Source: an uncultured Clostridia bacterium
Lineage (GTDB): Bacteria; Bacillota; Clostridia; Christensenellales; Borkfalkiaceae
Direction: 5' to 3'
Assembly (NCBI GenBank): GCA_947630605.1
Contig: CANRIO010000006.1
Span: 1-40,663 of the forward strand
Length of the DNA: 40,663 nucleotides
Position 1 is the stretch's first letter; each line of letters opens with the position of its first letter. A program made the translations under genes and the position numbers. A model generated the notes under the pieces. That model was given only the letters and a program-made list of their open reading frames with translations, did no database searches and was not told the DNA's origin. Positions 23,590-31,436 of the stretch are shown one piece after another.

Positions 23590-25182
23590 TTATCTGACTA
23601 CCCCGCCGAGTTCCTGATTGACGATATCGCGAAGTATTTTTTCATGAATGCTTTCTCCGACGACTTCAGCGTTCTGCTCGTTGATCTGAGTTCCGTCCCC
23701 GGATGCCTCAACATCCACATGGATATTCAAGTCACGCTGGCTGTTCGACTCATATGTCGCCGCCGCGTTATAAGCCGTCTCTCCCGCCATGTCGTTCATC
23801 TTCTCGTCGACACCGTTAAGTTGATCGAGCATGTTCGAAGCGCTCTCGATCGCGGAATTTGACTTTCCCGTGAAAATGCTGATGATGGATATAAGTACCA
23901 ATAGCGCGGCGGATATTGCTAAAATAATCGGAAGGAATGGAGCGGTCGCCGCGTTCAGTCCCATCTGCGCGGCCGTCTGCGCTGTCGTCGCTGCTCTTAC
24001 AAGATGAACTGCCGATGCGATAGCTTTTATAATTGCTATGAGCTTCGGAAGAACGAGGATGATTGCGATCAATGCGAGAAGCATTTTTTGTTGCGCCGGA
24101 GTCATGCTCTTGAACCAGTCCGCCACGCGGTTTATGATCGGAATGACCGTTTCCTTCAGCAGATTGCAAAAAGCCTCAAAAGCGGGCATCGCCGCGACGA
24201 GAAGCTCTGCGCTCGCTGCAGATGCCTGTTCCTTCAATGCGAGTAGGCGGTTTGCCGCCGCATCTGCCGCCGCCGCTTGCTCTGTCGTGATGATCCCATT
24301 CTCCATGAGCGCTTGGTCAAGCTCATCGAGCTTCTCTTGCTGCGTCCCCGCGATGTTCGCGATCTCGAGACCCGTATCGCCGAAGATTCCCTGCGCGATC
24401 GTCGCACGAAGCGTGGCATCCTCTACGCCGCGTAAGCGTTCGTAGATCATATCGAAGACTTCGCCGTTCGATTTCCCGTTGATATCTGCCTGAGCGATCC
24501 CAAGCTGCTTGAGATAGGTCAGATATCGCGCACCCCTTCCTGCCGTGATCGATGTAAGCACCAATCCTACCTTTTCGAGGCTCTTCGTGTAGGCATCCTG
24601 ATCCCTTCCAAGCATTCCGAGTCGGTTGGACCATATCTGCAGATTTTCCGCGGTTGTGCCGAAATGCGTTGCGTCATCAGCGAGCGCATCCCCCGTCTTG
24701 ATCGCCGCCGTCATCAGCGCGACAAGAACCCCCACCACGGCGAGGGTGGCTTTTTGGACCTTCTTCGCCTTTGCCTCCATCTTATCGAAGCCGTTTAGTA
24801 GGTTGTTGAATTTTGCGTCCGCGATCTCCCTGTTTTGCTGTCGCAGTGCCTCGGTGAGTTCCTTCTCTTTCTGCTCGGTCGCCGTGATCTGCGTCCTTAC
24901 CTTCTGAAGCTGTCGATTGTACGCATCCTGCGCGATCGCGCCCGATTTGAAATCCGCGTTAAGCTGCACCTCTTTTTGGTGCAATGTTGCGAGCTTTTGT
25001 GCATTTGTTTGAAGGTTTTGCGAAAGCAAAGAAAATTTCTGCCTGACCGCATCGACATTGCTCGGATCCATTTTAAGACTTTTGTCTAAAGTCTTCACCT
25101 TTGCATCCGTCGTCTTCAGGCTTCCGTTTAACTGTTTTAATTTTTTGTCCAGCTCGTCAAAGCTGCGTCCGATCTTTGCCAT
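23590..25182 (-). CDS. Tape measure protein
   Basis: 530 aa, short for the family. Residues 1-120 are coiled coil (FDELDKKLKQLNGSLKTTDAKVKTLDKSLKMDPSN and following). A phage-TMP core follows (VGLVLTSITAGRGARYLTYLKQLGIAQ). Two hydrophobic stretches occur near 360-390 (MLLALIAIILVLPKLIAIIKAIASA) and 415-445 (FLPIILAISAALLVLISIISIFTG), the membrane-active part used in DNA delivery. If length scales as in other siphophages the tail is under 100 nm. AGGGGGAACG is the ribosome site; a tRNA-like hairpin lies in the leader. Confidence 0.88.
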   Translation of the reverse strand: MAKIGRSFDELDKKLKQLNGSLKTTDAKVKTLDKSLKMDPSNVDAVRQKFSLLSQNLQTNAQKLATLHQKEVQLNADFKSGAIAQDAYNRQLQKVRTQITATEQKEKELTEALRQQNREIADAKFNNLLNGFDKMEAKAKKVQKATLAVVGVLVALMTAAIKTGDALADDATHFGTTAENLQIWSNRLGMLGRDQDAYTKSLEKVGLVLTSITAGRGARYLTYLKQLGIAQADINGKSNGEVFDMIYERLRGVEDATLRATIAQGIFGDTGLEIANIAGTQQEKLDELDQALMENGIITTEQAAAADAAANRLLALKEQASAASAELLVAAMPAFEAFCNLLKETVIPIINRVADWFKSMTPAQQKMLLALIAIILVLPKLIAIIKAIASAVHLVRAATTAQTAAQMGLNAATAPFLPIILAISAALLVLISIISIFTGKSNSAIESASNMLDQLNGVDEKMNDMAGETAYNAAATYESNSQRDLNIHVDVEASGDGTQINEQNAEVVGESIHEKILRDIVNQELGGVVR

Positions 25183-25198
25183 CGTTCCCCCTGCTTTT

Positions 25199-25242
25199 TG
25201 GTGCGGGTCCGGGAGTTGAACCCGGATGATACCCTCTCCGCA
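25199..25242 (-). other. tRNA-like acceptor/T-arm minihelix in the tape-measure leader
   Basis: On the minus strand: TGCGG (25242-25238), about 12 nt, then T-arm CCGGG-TTCAACT-CCCGG (25225-25209), then ACCCGCA (25208-25202) and CCA (25201-25199). TGCGG pairs with CCGCA. The T-loop and the encoded CCA are those of a bacterial tRNA, but no D-arm or anticodon arm can be found, so it is not a complete tRNA gene. Confidence 0.55.
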
Positions 25243-25252
25243 TAATGCGGAC

Positions 25253-25657
25253 TTATGTCCGCTGTGATAGCTCCGCCTCTATTCTCGCCTCGATCCTGTC
25301 GTCCATTCCCTTGAGCTTTCGGACGGCGTTCGAGATGAATTGTGTGCCCGCCATGTGCGGCGTTCCATAATTCAATACGTTTGCGATTTTTTGATACGGC
25401 TGTCCGTTTGGTGCGTTCCCCTCGAAGGAAGCATCATAGCCGTACCAGTTCCTCCCGCGACTCGTATCTCGCTCTACTTTGAACGAGTCGCGCAGGCCTC
25501 CCGTCGCCACCGGCACGCGCTCCGTGACGCGCTCGGAAAAGCTCTGGACTTCACTATCGATCACGCCCTCCGCGATCTTTCGCGCGCCGTTCGCCGCCTT
25601 GCTTACGTCTTCGAGAAAGCCCGCCATCTCCTCTGTGATCCCATCGTTCCACGCCAT
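25253..25657 (-). CDS. HK97 gp10-like neck/tail completion protein
   Basis: 134 aa. It has the gp10 family core: ERVPVATGGLRDSFKVE, NYGTPHMAGTQFISNAV. Members join head connector and tail. It usually lies before the tail tube gene; here it is between the tail chaperone and the tape measure, starting directly after the gpT stop codon. Confidence 0.75.
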   Translation of the reverse strand: MAWNDGITEEMAGFLEDVSKAANGARKIAEGVIDSEVQSFSERVTERVPVATGGLRDSFKVERDTSRGRNWYGYDASFEGNAPNGQPYQKIANVLNYGTPHMAGTQFISNAVRKLKGMDDRIEARIEAELSQRT

Positions 25658-25894
25658 CTATCCCTCCATAAGGTCAACGGCACCGCTGCTTATGTCTACG
25701 ACGTCCTCCTCCGCATCTCCCGCGTGCGCCTCTATCTCGACGGCAAAGTTCACCGTGTCCATGATGACGTTCATGCCGTATTGCATGATATCGACTTTGA
25801 AGCCGAGCCTTGCAAGGGTGTAGAGAAGATAGCTCGTCATTCCATAGCGTTTCAGCTCTGCCGCCGCCCCGCCGCCATCCGAATAAAATCGGAG
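25658..25894 (-). CDS. Frameshift extension of the tail assembly chaperone (gpT part)
   Basis: The -1 frame is open from the slippery site to 25658 and would add 78 aa (LRFYSDGGGAAAELKRYGMTSYLL..., ending GAVDLMEG) to the first 170 residues of gpG. The fusion is about 248 aa, as in lambda gpGT and equivalents. An internal ATG (25840) would give only 60 aa and has no good ribosome site. The fusion binds the tape measure protein while tube subunits are recruited. Confidence 0.8.
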   Translation of the reverse strand, partial: LRFYSDGGGAAAELKRYGMTSYLLYTLARLGFKVDIMQYGMNVIMDTVNFAVEIEAHAGDAEEDVVDISSGAVDLMEG

Positions 25895-26403
25895 TTTTTT
25901 TTTGCGTTGTCCTCGAATTGAACTACGAGCTGCAAGATCTCGAACGCAAAAGAAATATCTTGATAGATCTCGTCGGGAAGCAGTTCAAGCCCTGCGGCAA
26001 GCGCATCTCCCCTTTCGCTCTCCGGGAGCGCGCAGATGTGCGTTGAGATCAAAAGAAGCTCGATCAGCGAAAAGCCAGCCTGCTCGACCGTTGACGCATC
26101 ATGCGCCGCTCGGAGCATGGAGACGATGAGCTTCGGATCTTTCTTTGCGATCTCAAACTTCGCGCCCTCGGTTTCCGCAGCGCAAAATTCCGCGATCATC
26201 TTTGCGCTTTTTTTGTTTACAATCCCGAGGACGCTTTTCTTGTAGTCCGATAAGGCATCCCCCAGCTCCACGCCCGAAAGTGACTTGAAGAGCGGGAAAA
26301 GTGCCCCGTTCGCGACGAAAAGAATATCGTCTTTTTCTCCCGTTTCAGGATCTGTGTATCGATATGTTTTCGCGAGACGGAGCGGGTATCTTTTGACGCC
26401 CAT
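25852..26403 (-). CDS. Tail assembly chaperone, short form (gpG-like)
   Basis: 183 aa, mostly helical: LFKSLSGVELGDALSDYKKSVLG, FSLIELLLISTHICALPESERGD, DISFAFEILQLVVQFEDNAKKN. Position between tail tube and tape measure and the frameshift site at its end identify it as the gpG-type chaperone, which is absent from the virion. It is made in excess over the frameshifted gpGT form. Confidence 0.82.
   Translation of the reverse strand: MGVKRYPLRLAKTYRYTDPETGEKDDILFVANGALFPLFKSLSGVELGDALSDYKKSVLGIVNKKSAKMIAEFCAAETEGAKFEIAKKDPKLIVSMLRAAHDASTVEQAGFSLIELLLISTHICALPESERGDALAAGLELLPDEIYQDISFAFEILQLVVQFEDNAKKNSDFIRMAAGRRQS
25894..25900 (-). promoter_or_regulatory. -1 programmed frameshift site A AAA AAC
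   Basis: On the minus strand zero-frame codons read GCA AAA AAA AAC, giving a canonical in-phase A AAA AAC heptamer in an A9 run. The -1 frame is exactly that of the downstream gpT extension. GC-rich sequence (GGCGGCGGGGCGGCGGCAG) follows about 20 nt on and could form the stimulatory structure. Confidence 0.85.
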
Positions 26404-26406
26404 TTT

Positions 26407-27039
26407 TTAGGCCCCTCCGTCTTCTTTGAACTCCTCGGGGAACGCGATCGCTTCCTTGTTCGCCTCATAGAGCGTTTTGTTTTTGGTGCTGTTCATGACG
26501 CAGTATGTGCGCGATCCAAGCGATCCGTCTTGCTTGGAGAAGAACACCGGATATGCGTGCCCTGTGAGCTTGACATTCTTGACCGCCGTATCATCTTTGG
26601 CGATTGTCTTGACTTCCGTCGCCGGAATGTCGAAGCATACCTTATAGAGGACCATCTTGTTCTTGCTCTGCTTCTTGTCCTCTGTGATGAGCTGATCGAA
26701 TGACAAACCGAGGAACACATCTTCGTCGTCGCTGTCCCCGACACAGAGACCGCTCGCTTCGCTGTATTTTACGCCTAAAATCTCCGGCATCTGATCGATC
26801 GGAAATTCGTAAAGCGTGATCTCCACATCCGCGACCACGGGACCCTTCAGCGTATCCCATGCGGGATCGTTACCGCTCGGCAGCTCCGTCCTCGTCTGCG
26901 AAGGCGTGACCTTGAGGTCTATGTCGCCCTGCCATGACAGCGCATCGCCTTCATATGCGCTGAAGTCTCCGTTCAGTCTTTGTGATAAGATCGTCTGCAG
27001 GCCGCGACTGATGATTTTTTTCATCTTTTTTTTGGGCAT
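26407..27039 (-). CDS. Major tail (tube) protein, phi13-type
   Basis: 210 aa. Beta-rich; VTPSQTRTELPSGNDPAWDT, VADVEITLYEFPIDQMPEILG and FFSKQDGSLGSRTYCVMNS match the phi13/HK97-like tube family. It polymerises as hexamer rings around the tape measure. Strong ribosome site GGAGGCAAAGAA. Confidence 0.85.
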   Translation of the reverse strand: MPKKKMKKIISRGLQTILSQRLNGDFSAYEGDALSWQGDIDLKVTPSQTRTELPSGNDPAWDTLKGPVVADVEITLYEFPIDQMPEILGVKYSEASGLCVGDSDDEDVFLGLSFDQLITEDKKQSKNKMVLYKVCFDIPATEVKTIAKDDTAVKNVKLTGHAYPVFFSKQDGSLGSRTYCVMNSTKNKTLYEANKEAIAFPEEFKEDGGA

Positions 27040-27054
27040 TTCTTTGCCTCCTTC

Positions 27055-27528
27055 TTAATTGAAAAAATTTGTTGCAAAGATCATCTTGCGATAAAGATAT
27101 GCCTGACGATCTTCCGCAGGTGGAATTTGCTGTTCGCCTTCGCTCGCAATGACCCACAGCGCATCGGCAAGCTCTTTCATGAGCCGATCGATGTAGGGAT
27201 TCCCTTCGCTCTTTTCGTGGAAAAGGAATGGGTCTGAATAATAGAACGTGAGGCAAATTGTCACGTCAAACCCATAGGGATGGTTTTCCGCATATTTCGA
27301 CTCCGTCGGGGCAATGTTGTAGATGCAGTAGAGCGTCTGCGCTTTTCCTCCGCTCGCGACACACTGAGCGCGCTCCGCCGCCGCTCCCGTTGCGTTTCGA
27401 TAAAAAAGCGGACTTTGCGAACGCATGACCTCTACGTCATTCATGCCCCATCCGTCTGACCATCCTGCGCGCTTGAAGATTTCCTCGATCGCTTCGATGG
27501 CCTCATTTTCCGCAGCGATGACATTCAT
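27055..27528 (-). CDS. Tail terminator/neck protein
   Basis: 157 aa from the ATG at 27528, which is spaced 6 bp from GAGGAGG; the ATG at 27534 would be too close. NEAIEAIEEIFKRAGWSDGWG, YCIYNIAPTESKYAENHPYGFDVTICLTFYYSD and the ending fit minor capsid/tail-terminator proteins located just before the tube gene. Overlaps the previous gene by 26 bp. Confidence 0.65.
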   Translation of the reverse strand: MNVIAAENEAIEAIEEIFKRAGWSDGWGMNDVEVMRSQSPLFYRNATGAAAERAQCVASGGKAQTLYCIYNIAPTESKYAENHPYGFDVTICLTFYYSDPFLFHEKSEGNPYIDRLMKELADALWVIASEGEQQIPPAEDRQAYLYRKMIFATNFFN

Positions 27529-27901
27529 AGACATCCTCCTCGTAAACGTTCCCATCGTGGAAAGCATAGGCGATGAATTTTATGTCGCCCTTGTCGTAGG
27601 CGTATTCGTCCGGCTTCTCTTTGAGCCGATACGTCCTTCCGCGCTCGTCTATAATGATCATCGACTCCCACATGCGCAGAAACTCTGCGTTATATCCGAT
27701 TTGAACGCTTACGGCGATTTCGTGCCCCACGGCTTCGTTCGCCAGCCGTTCCCGCTGCATCAGATCTCGAATGTGTGCCCACAGCCCGCCGCTGCCTTTG
27801 CTGTGGATGAAATGCCGAACGAGTAGCTTGTTCGGCTTCTCACGGTAGCACTCCACAAAGAAGCACCTGATCTTTTGATTTTTTACGACTGCCTCTGCCA
27901 T
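27503..27901 (-). CDS. Head closure/head-tail adaptor
   Basis: 132 aa. The small beta-barrel pattern (FVECYREKPNKLLVRHFIHSKG, GHEIAVSVQIGYN, IIIDERGRTYRLKEKPDEY, DIKFIAYAFHD) is like SPP1 gp16/HK97 gp7 adaptors that close the connector. Place in the order connector - adaptor - terminator - tube supports it. Confidence 0.7.
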   Translation of the reverse strand: MAEAVVKNQKIRCFFVECYREKPNKLLVRHFIHSKGSGGLWAHIRDLMQRERLANEAVGHEIAVSVQIGYNAEFLRMWESMIIIDERGRTYRLKEKPDEYAYDKGDIKFIAYAFHDGNVYEEDVYECHRCGK

Positions 27902-27924
27902 CGCTTACTCCATGCGCGATATGG

Positions 27925-28221
27925 TCACAGTTGGATGGGCTTAAAAAGCCCCTCCAACTGTACCGAAAGCGTGTCCAAGATTTTGCGATTGTCGACCCGA
28001 TCGATATAAGCACGAACATATTCGATGATATAGCTATTTGAAAGAGCCTCGAAACGATCCTTGTTCTCCGGAGGAATGATATGCGTGCGCCTATCGTAGC
28101 CTGTTTCCGTGTGGATCGCCGCCCTCGCCGCCTTCATCAAACGCTCTATCTCGCGATTGATGTAAGCGTGATCGTCCTTGCGCAGAGCGTCTCTTACCTC
28201 TTCCAGCTTAATATCCATCAA
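27925..28221 (-). CDS. Head-tail connector (gp6/gp15-like)
   Basis: 98 aa, all helical: LEEVRDALRKDDHAYINREIERLMKAARAAIHTETGYDRR, then SYIIEYVRAYIDRVDN. This is the QLRG/gp6 type DNA-packaging connector that follows the capsid gene in HK97-like phages. The start may be the second Met (28218). Confidence 0.78.
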   Translation of the reverse strand: MMDIKLEEVRDALRKDDHAYINREIERLMKAARAAIHTETGYDRRTHIIPPENKDRFEALSNSYIIEYVRAYIDRVDNRKILDTLSVQLEGLFKPIQL

Positions 28222-28239
28222 AATGCCCTCCGCTTATGC

Positions 28240-29475
28240 TCAAACTTTTTCGCCTTTGCAGATGACGAGAAGGCTCGTATCGTCGACGACTTTCCCGTCC
28301 GCAAAGAGTGTCGCCTTGTGAACGGTCTCGTCGGTTTCCTCATCGATATACTTCCTCATCTGAAGCTGCATATTGCTGTTGAAGTAGTACTTGCTGTCGT
28401 TGAAGAAGTACGCGAATGCGGTGTCCTTCGATGCCTCCGCTGCGCCTTCGATCGAGTCGAATGTAGGAAGCCCCTGCTCCTCCAAGATCACAACGTCGCG
28501 CCCGAAGAGACGATAAACGATTTCGCCATCTGCGCCCGGTGTGGCTGTAGCGACAAGGTTGCCCGCCTCGTCTTTCAGCCCCGCAAGGTATTTCTCCCAG
28601 TCGCATTTGTTAATGTGCAGATGGCACCCACTCCTTCCTTTGAGGGGTACTTTTGACCAGATGTCGAGCCACTTTTCGTGACTTTTCATCTCGGATTCCT
28701 TGATGACGATCGCTTTTTTTTCATAGTCAGCCCCAGTTATTATGCCCGTCGGCTTCGCGTCGCCATCCCCGCTGATGATCGCTTCGTCGAAGCCCTCATC
28801 GATGCCGACGCGAATCGCCTCGAGGATGCAGGATTCAAACTGAGCAAGCGTCTTGATCTGTGTCTCGAGCGAAACGGCGACGCGGATCTGCCCCTTGTAT
28901 CCGTTGAATGTGATACTTCCGGTGGTGCCTTTCTGCTTTTTGGCGACCTTATTTTCGGCCACCCACTCGAGCTTCGGATGGAAGTTGGACTTGGGGATTG
29001 CTACGCCCGACGGATAGCTCGACCTATGTACGCGGGCGAAAACTGAACCCGCCTGCCCCCTTTCGATATAGAGCAGATCGGTGATCGTCGTGGGTATGAT
29101 GACGGACTCGGCGTCGCTCTGAACAAAGCCTTCATCGCGCGCCTTTGTGACGGCGCGATCAATCGCCTCCCCACGCGTTCCGCGCATTATGTAGTCCATG
29201 AATGCCTGACGGTATTCAAGCGTTCCGAAGGGGCCGACCCCGCTTCTCTTTTCGGCCACGCCGCCGACTACGGGCGAGAACTCTGTCGGCTCGGTACGCA
29301 GCTCGATTGCCTGCTGCGTAAGCTCCATCCTCTCCTGCGAAAGCGTCGCTGCCTCCGCTTCCAGCTGTTCGAGCCTCTCGTTCGTCACGCCTTGTGCGCG
29401 GGATTCAGTCCTGATGACCGCCATGCGCGCATTGATCTCGTTCATTCTGGCCATGATTTCTGCAAGTTTTTTCAT
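28240..29475 (-). CDS. Major capsid protein, HK97 family
   Basis: 411 aa. Residues 1-60 are a coiled coil (LAEIMARMNEINARMAVIRTESR...) serving as the delta/scaffold domain removed by the protease. The mature shell follows: YRQAFMDYIMRG, VIPTTITDLLYIERGQAGSV, SNFHPKLEWVAENK, GDGDAKPTGIITG, FGRDVVILEEQGLPTFD. These are the HK97-fold E-loop, P- and A-domain landmarks. Confidence 0.93.
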   Translation of the reverse strand: MKKLAEIMARMNEINARMAVIRTESRAQGVTNERLEQLEAEAATLSQERMELTQQAIELRTEPTEFSPVVGGVAEKRSGVGPFGTLEYRQAFMDYIMRGTRGEAIDRAVTKARDEGFVQSDAESVIIPTTITDLLYIERGQAGSVFARVHRSSYPSGVAIPKSNFHPKLEWVAENKVAKKQKGTTGSITFNGYKGQIRVAVSLETQIKTLAQFESCILEAIRVGIDEGFDEAIISGDGDAKPTGIITGADYEKKAIVIKESEMKSHEKWLDIWSKVPLKGRSGCHLHINKCDWEKYLAGLKDEAGNLVATATPGADGEIVYRLFGRDVVILEEQGLPTFDSIEGAAEASKDTAFAYFFNDSKYYFNSNMQLQMRKYIDEETDETVHKATLFADGKVVDDTSLLVICKGEKV

Positions 29476-29490
29476 AGTTGCTTTTTTCTC

Positions 29491-30129
29491 CTATTCGGTT
29501 AAGATTTTGATTTTTTTCAGCAACGCCTGACGTTTCTGCTCGTCCAGCATAGCGGCCCTCTCGTCCAGATCGCCGCGCCGTCTGGCATAAATGCTCGTGT
29601 AGGGATTTGCGCCGAAGTCGACCGCCGAAACGTCGAACACGCGCTGTACTTTTCTGACATAGAAGGTGATGCGCTCTGCATCTTCTTCTATGCGCTCGCT
29701 GTCTGCTTCCTCGGTGAACGCCCAGCTCATTTGTGAGACGGTTCCGCTCGACACTTCGAGATAAAGGTCGCGCCCTCCCGATGTTGGAAGAAGATTCATG
29801 CGAACATCGACGCGGTCGGGAAGCACAGTGATCGTCAGCCTCCCCTGCTCCGTCTTGCTCGTCGTCCGCGCCGGTGTTCCTCTGCTGTCGTTATGATTGT
29901 ATTTGACGGGGACGTCGTGATAGTCCGCCTCGTCAAACGCGCCGCGCTCGATGACCTCGTAGACATCTTTTCCGCGATAGCTGAAGAGCTTATAGGGCTG
30001 GTCGAATATGACAGGCGTCCCGCAAAGGATGAGATCTCCCCCCTCGCTTGTCGGCTCTGCCCGAACCTCCATCAGCCTTCGATAATCGTGATATAAGTCG
30101 CGCAATTTCGCTCCTGCATCGTTATTCAT
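29491..30129 (-). CDS. Prohead protease, HK97 type (U35)
   Basis: 212 aa. Begins with GTPVIFDQPYKLFSYRGKDVYEVIERGAF, has the catalytic His in VPVKYNHNDSRG and Ser in SSGTVSQMSWAFTEE, then FDVSAVDFGANPYTS. It cleaves scaffold segments of the capsid protein during maturation. The start overlaps the portal stop by 8 bp. Confidence 0.93.
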   Translation of the reverse strand: MNNDAGAKLRDLYHDYRRLMEVRAEPTSEGGDLILCGTPVIFDQPYKLFSYRGKDVYEVIERGAFDEADYHDVPVKYNHNDSRGTPARTTSKTEQGRLTITVLPDRVDVRMNLLPTSGGRDLYLEVSSGTVSQMSWAFTEEADSERIEEDAERITFYVRKVQRVFDVSAVDFGANPYTSIYARRRGDLDERAAMLDEQKRQALLKKIKILTE

Positions 30130-31420
30130 TCTTCATATCCTCCTTGCTTTCTTCTTCCGCTTCTTCCGTTTTGCCGCCGCACGCCGATGGCTTTTTCTCC
30201 TGATCCTGTCTGCTCGCATTGTAGTTTTGCGACGTGACAACGATCGAGCGATTGCCCTTTGGAACCGGCAAGCCGAGAATGTCGCCCAAGGTCCCCAGCG
30301 TAAATGCCCCGATCTCCCTCGCGGCATTGAATACCTTAAGCCGCGTGTCCATTGACAAATATGCGAAGCTCCTGTTCCTGAACACGACTCGATTTCCGAC
30401 CTCGCGTTCGCGCTGCGTAAAGATCTTCCGCATCATTTCTTGTGCGACCCGCATGAAGAACGGCTCGAGCGTGCGCTCATAGTACGCCACCATCTCCTCT
30501 TCGGTCGCCGTTCCCGAGATCACTTTCTCGGGGCAGCCCATGTACTTATAGACGGCTTGGTTCCACTGGTTCGCTTCGGGATAGGATGCCGTCTTTTGCG
30601 AAGCATTTGCCGTGACGGGCGTAAGCTTCGTCGTAGGATCCGTGAAGATCACCCCGATCGGATTCTTCGCATTCGGCTTGAGATAGTTTTTCGTGAAATT
30701 CTCCGCTTTTTCTTTCAGTCGCTCCTCGCTCTCTTTTGTAGATGACTCTGCGATATATCGGATGAAGGATGATGTGATGATCGCATTTTCCATTCCCTTG
30801 TAGTTCAGATTGATAAGCGATATGACGCGTTTGATCGCCTCATTCGTTTTGTCGTCTCCAAACATTGGATCGTGCGTTACCATCTTCGGAATGAGAATAA
30901 GCTCATTTTCCAAAGCCGAATACTCGCGTCCGTTGAGCGTGAATTTGAAGAGCATCTCCTCCGTCGAGATTTTCGCGAATGTGACCTCCGATGGATCGAT
31001 GCTCCAAAATGCCACGATGTTCCCGAAGCGGTCCGTTTCTTTGTATATCACGGAATTATTGTACTTGAAGTAGAAGTACGCCACCCGCTCCCAAAAAACC
31101 GATGCCGTCATCGTTGAATTGGGACTTATTTGCAGGAGATAGTCGAGGTATTTGTTGTCATGAATCTGCTCGCCATCTTCCTTGATGCGAACGCATGAAA
31201 ATTCCGCCTTGCTGCAATAAGTTGCATTTGTCTGCAGACACGATGCAAAGGCTTCGTTAAATTCCAGCTCGGGATTGATGCCCGCGTAAAATCTCGGCGT
31301 GATCCCGGAGTCGGCTCCGAGCTGTACGAGCAGAAAGCCCGAGTTTTCCGTCTGCCTCGCTCGTTCTTTTTCCGCCGCCCGTTCCGAGCGGCCTTCGCGC
31401 CATTTTGCAAAAATTCCCAT
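30122..31420 (-). CDS. Portal protein, HK97 family
   Basis: 432 aa. NPELEFNEAFASCLQTNATYCSKAEFSCV, ISPNSTMTASVFWERVAYFYFKYNN, GVIFTDPTTKLTPV and YERTLEPFFMRVAQEM are portal signatures. It forms the dodecameric DNA gate and binds the terminase. The long charged C-terminus is usual. Confidence 0.92.
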   Translation of the reverse strand: MGIFAKWREGRSERAAEKERARQTENSGFLLVQLGADSGITPRFYAGINPELEFNEAFASCLQTNATYCSKAEFSCVRIKEDGEQIHDNKYLDYLLQISPNSTMTASVFWERVAYFYFKYNNSVIYKETDRFGNIVAFWSIDPSEVTFAKISTEEMLFKFTLNGREYSALENELILIPKMVTHDPMFGDDKTNEAIKRVISLINLNYKGMENAIITSSFIRYIAESSTKESEERLKEKAENFTKNYLKPNAKNPIGVIFTDPTTKLTPVTANASQKTASYPEANQWNQAVYKYMGCPEKVISGTATEEEMVAYYERTLEPFFMRVAQEMMRKIFTQREREVGNRVVFRNRSFAYLSMDTRLKVFNAAREIGAFTLGTLGDILGLPVPKGNRSIVVTSQNYNASRQDQEKKPSACGGKTEEAEEESKEDMKNE

Positions 31421-31436
31421 CGAACGCTCCCGAAAT

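Noticed and set aside
25199-25300. Complete tRNA gene
   Set aside because: Only T-arm, acceptor 3' strand and CCA are present; no D-arm, no anticodon loop of 7 nt, no fitting 5' acceptor at the right distance.
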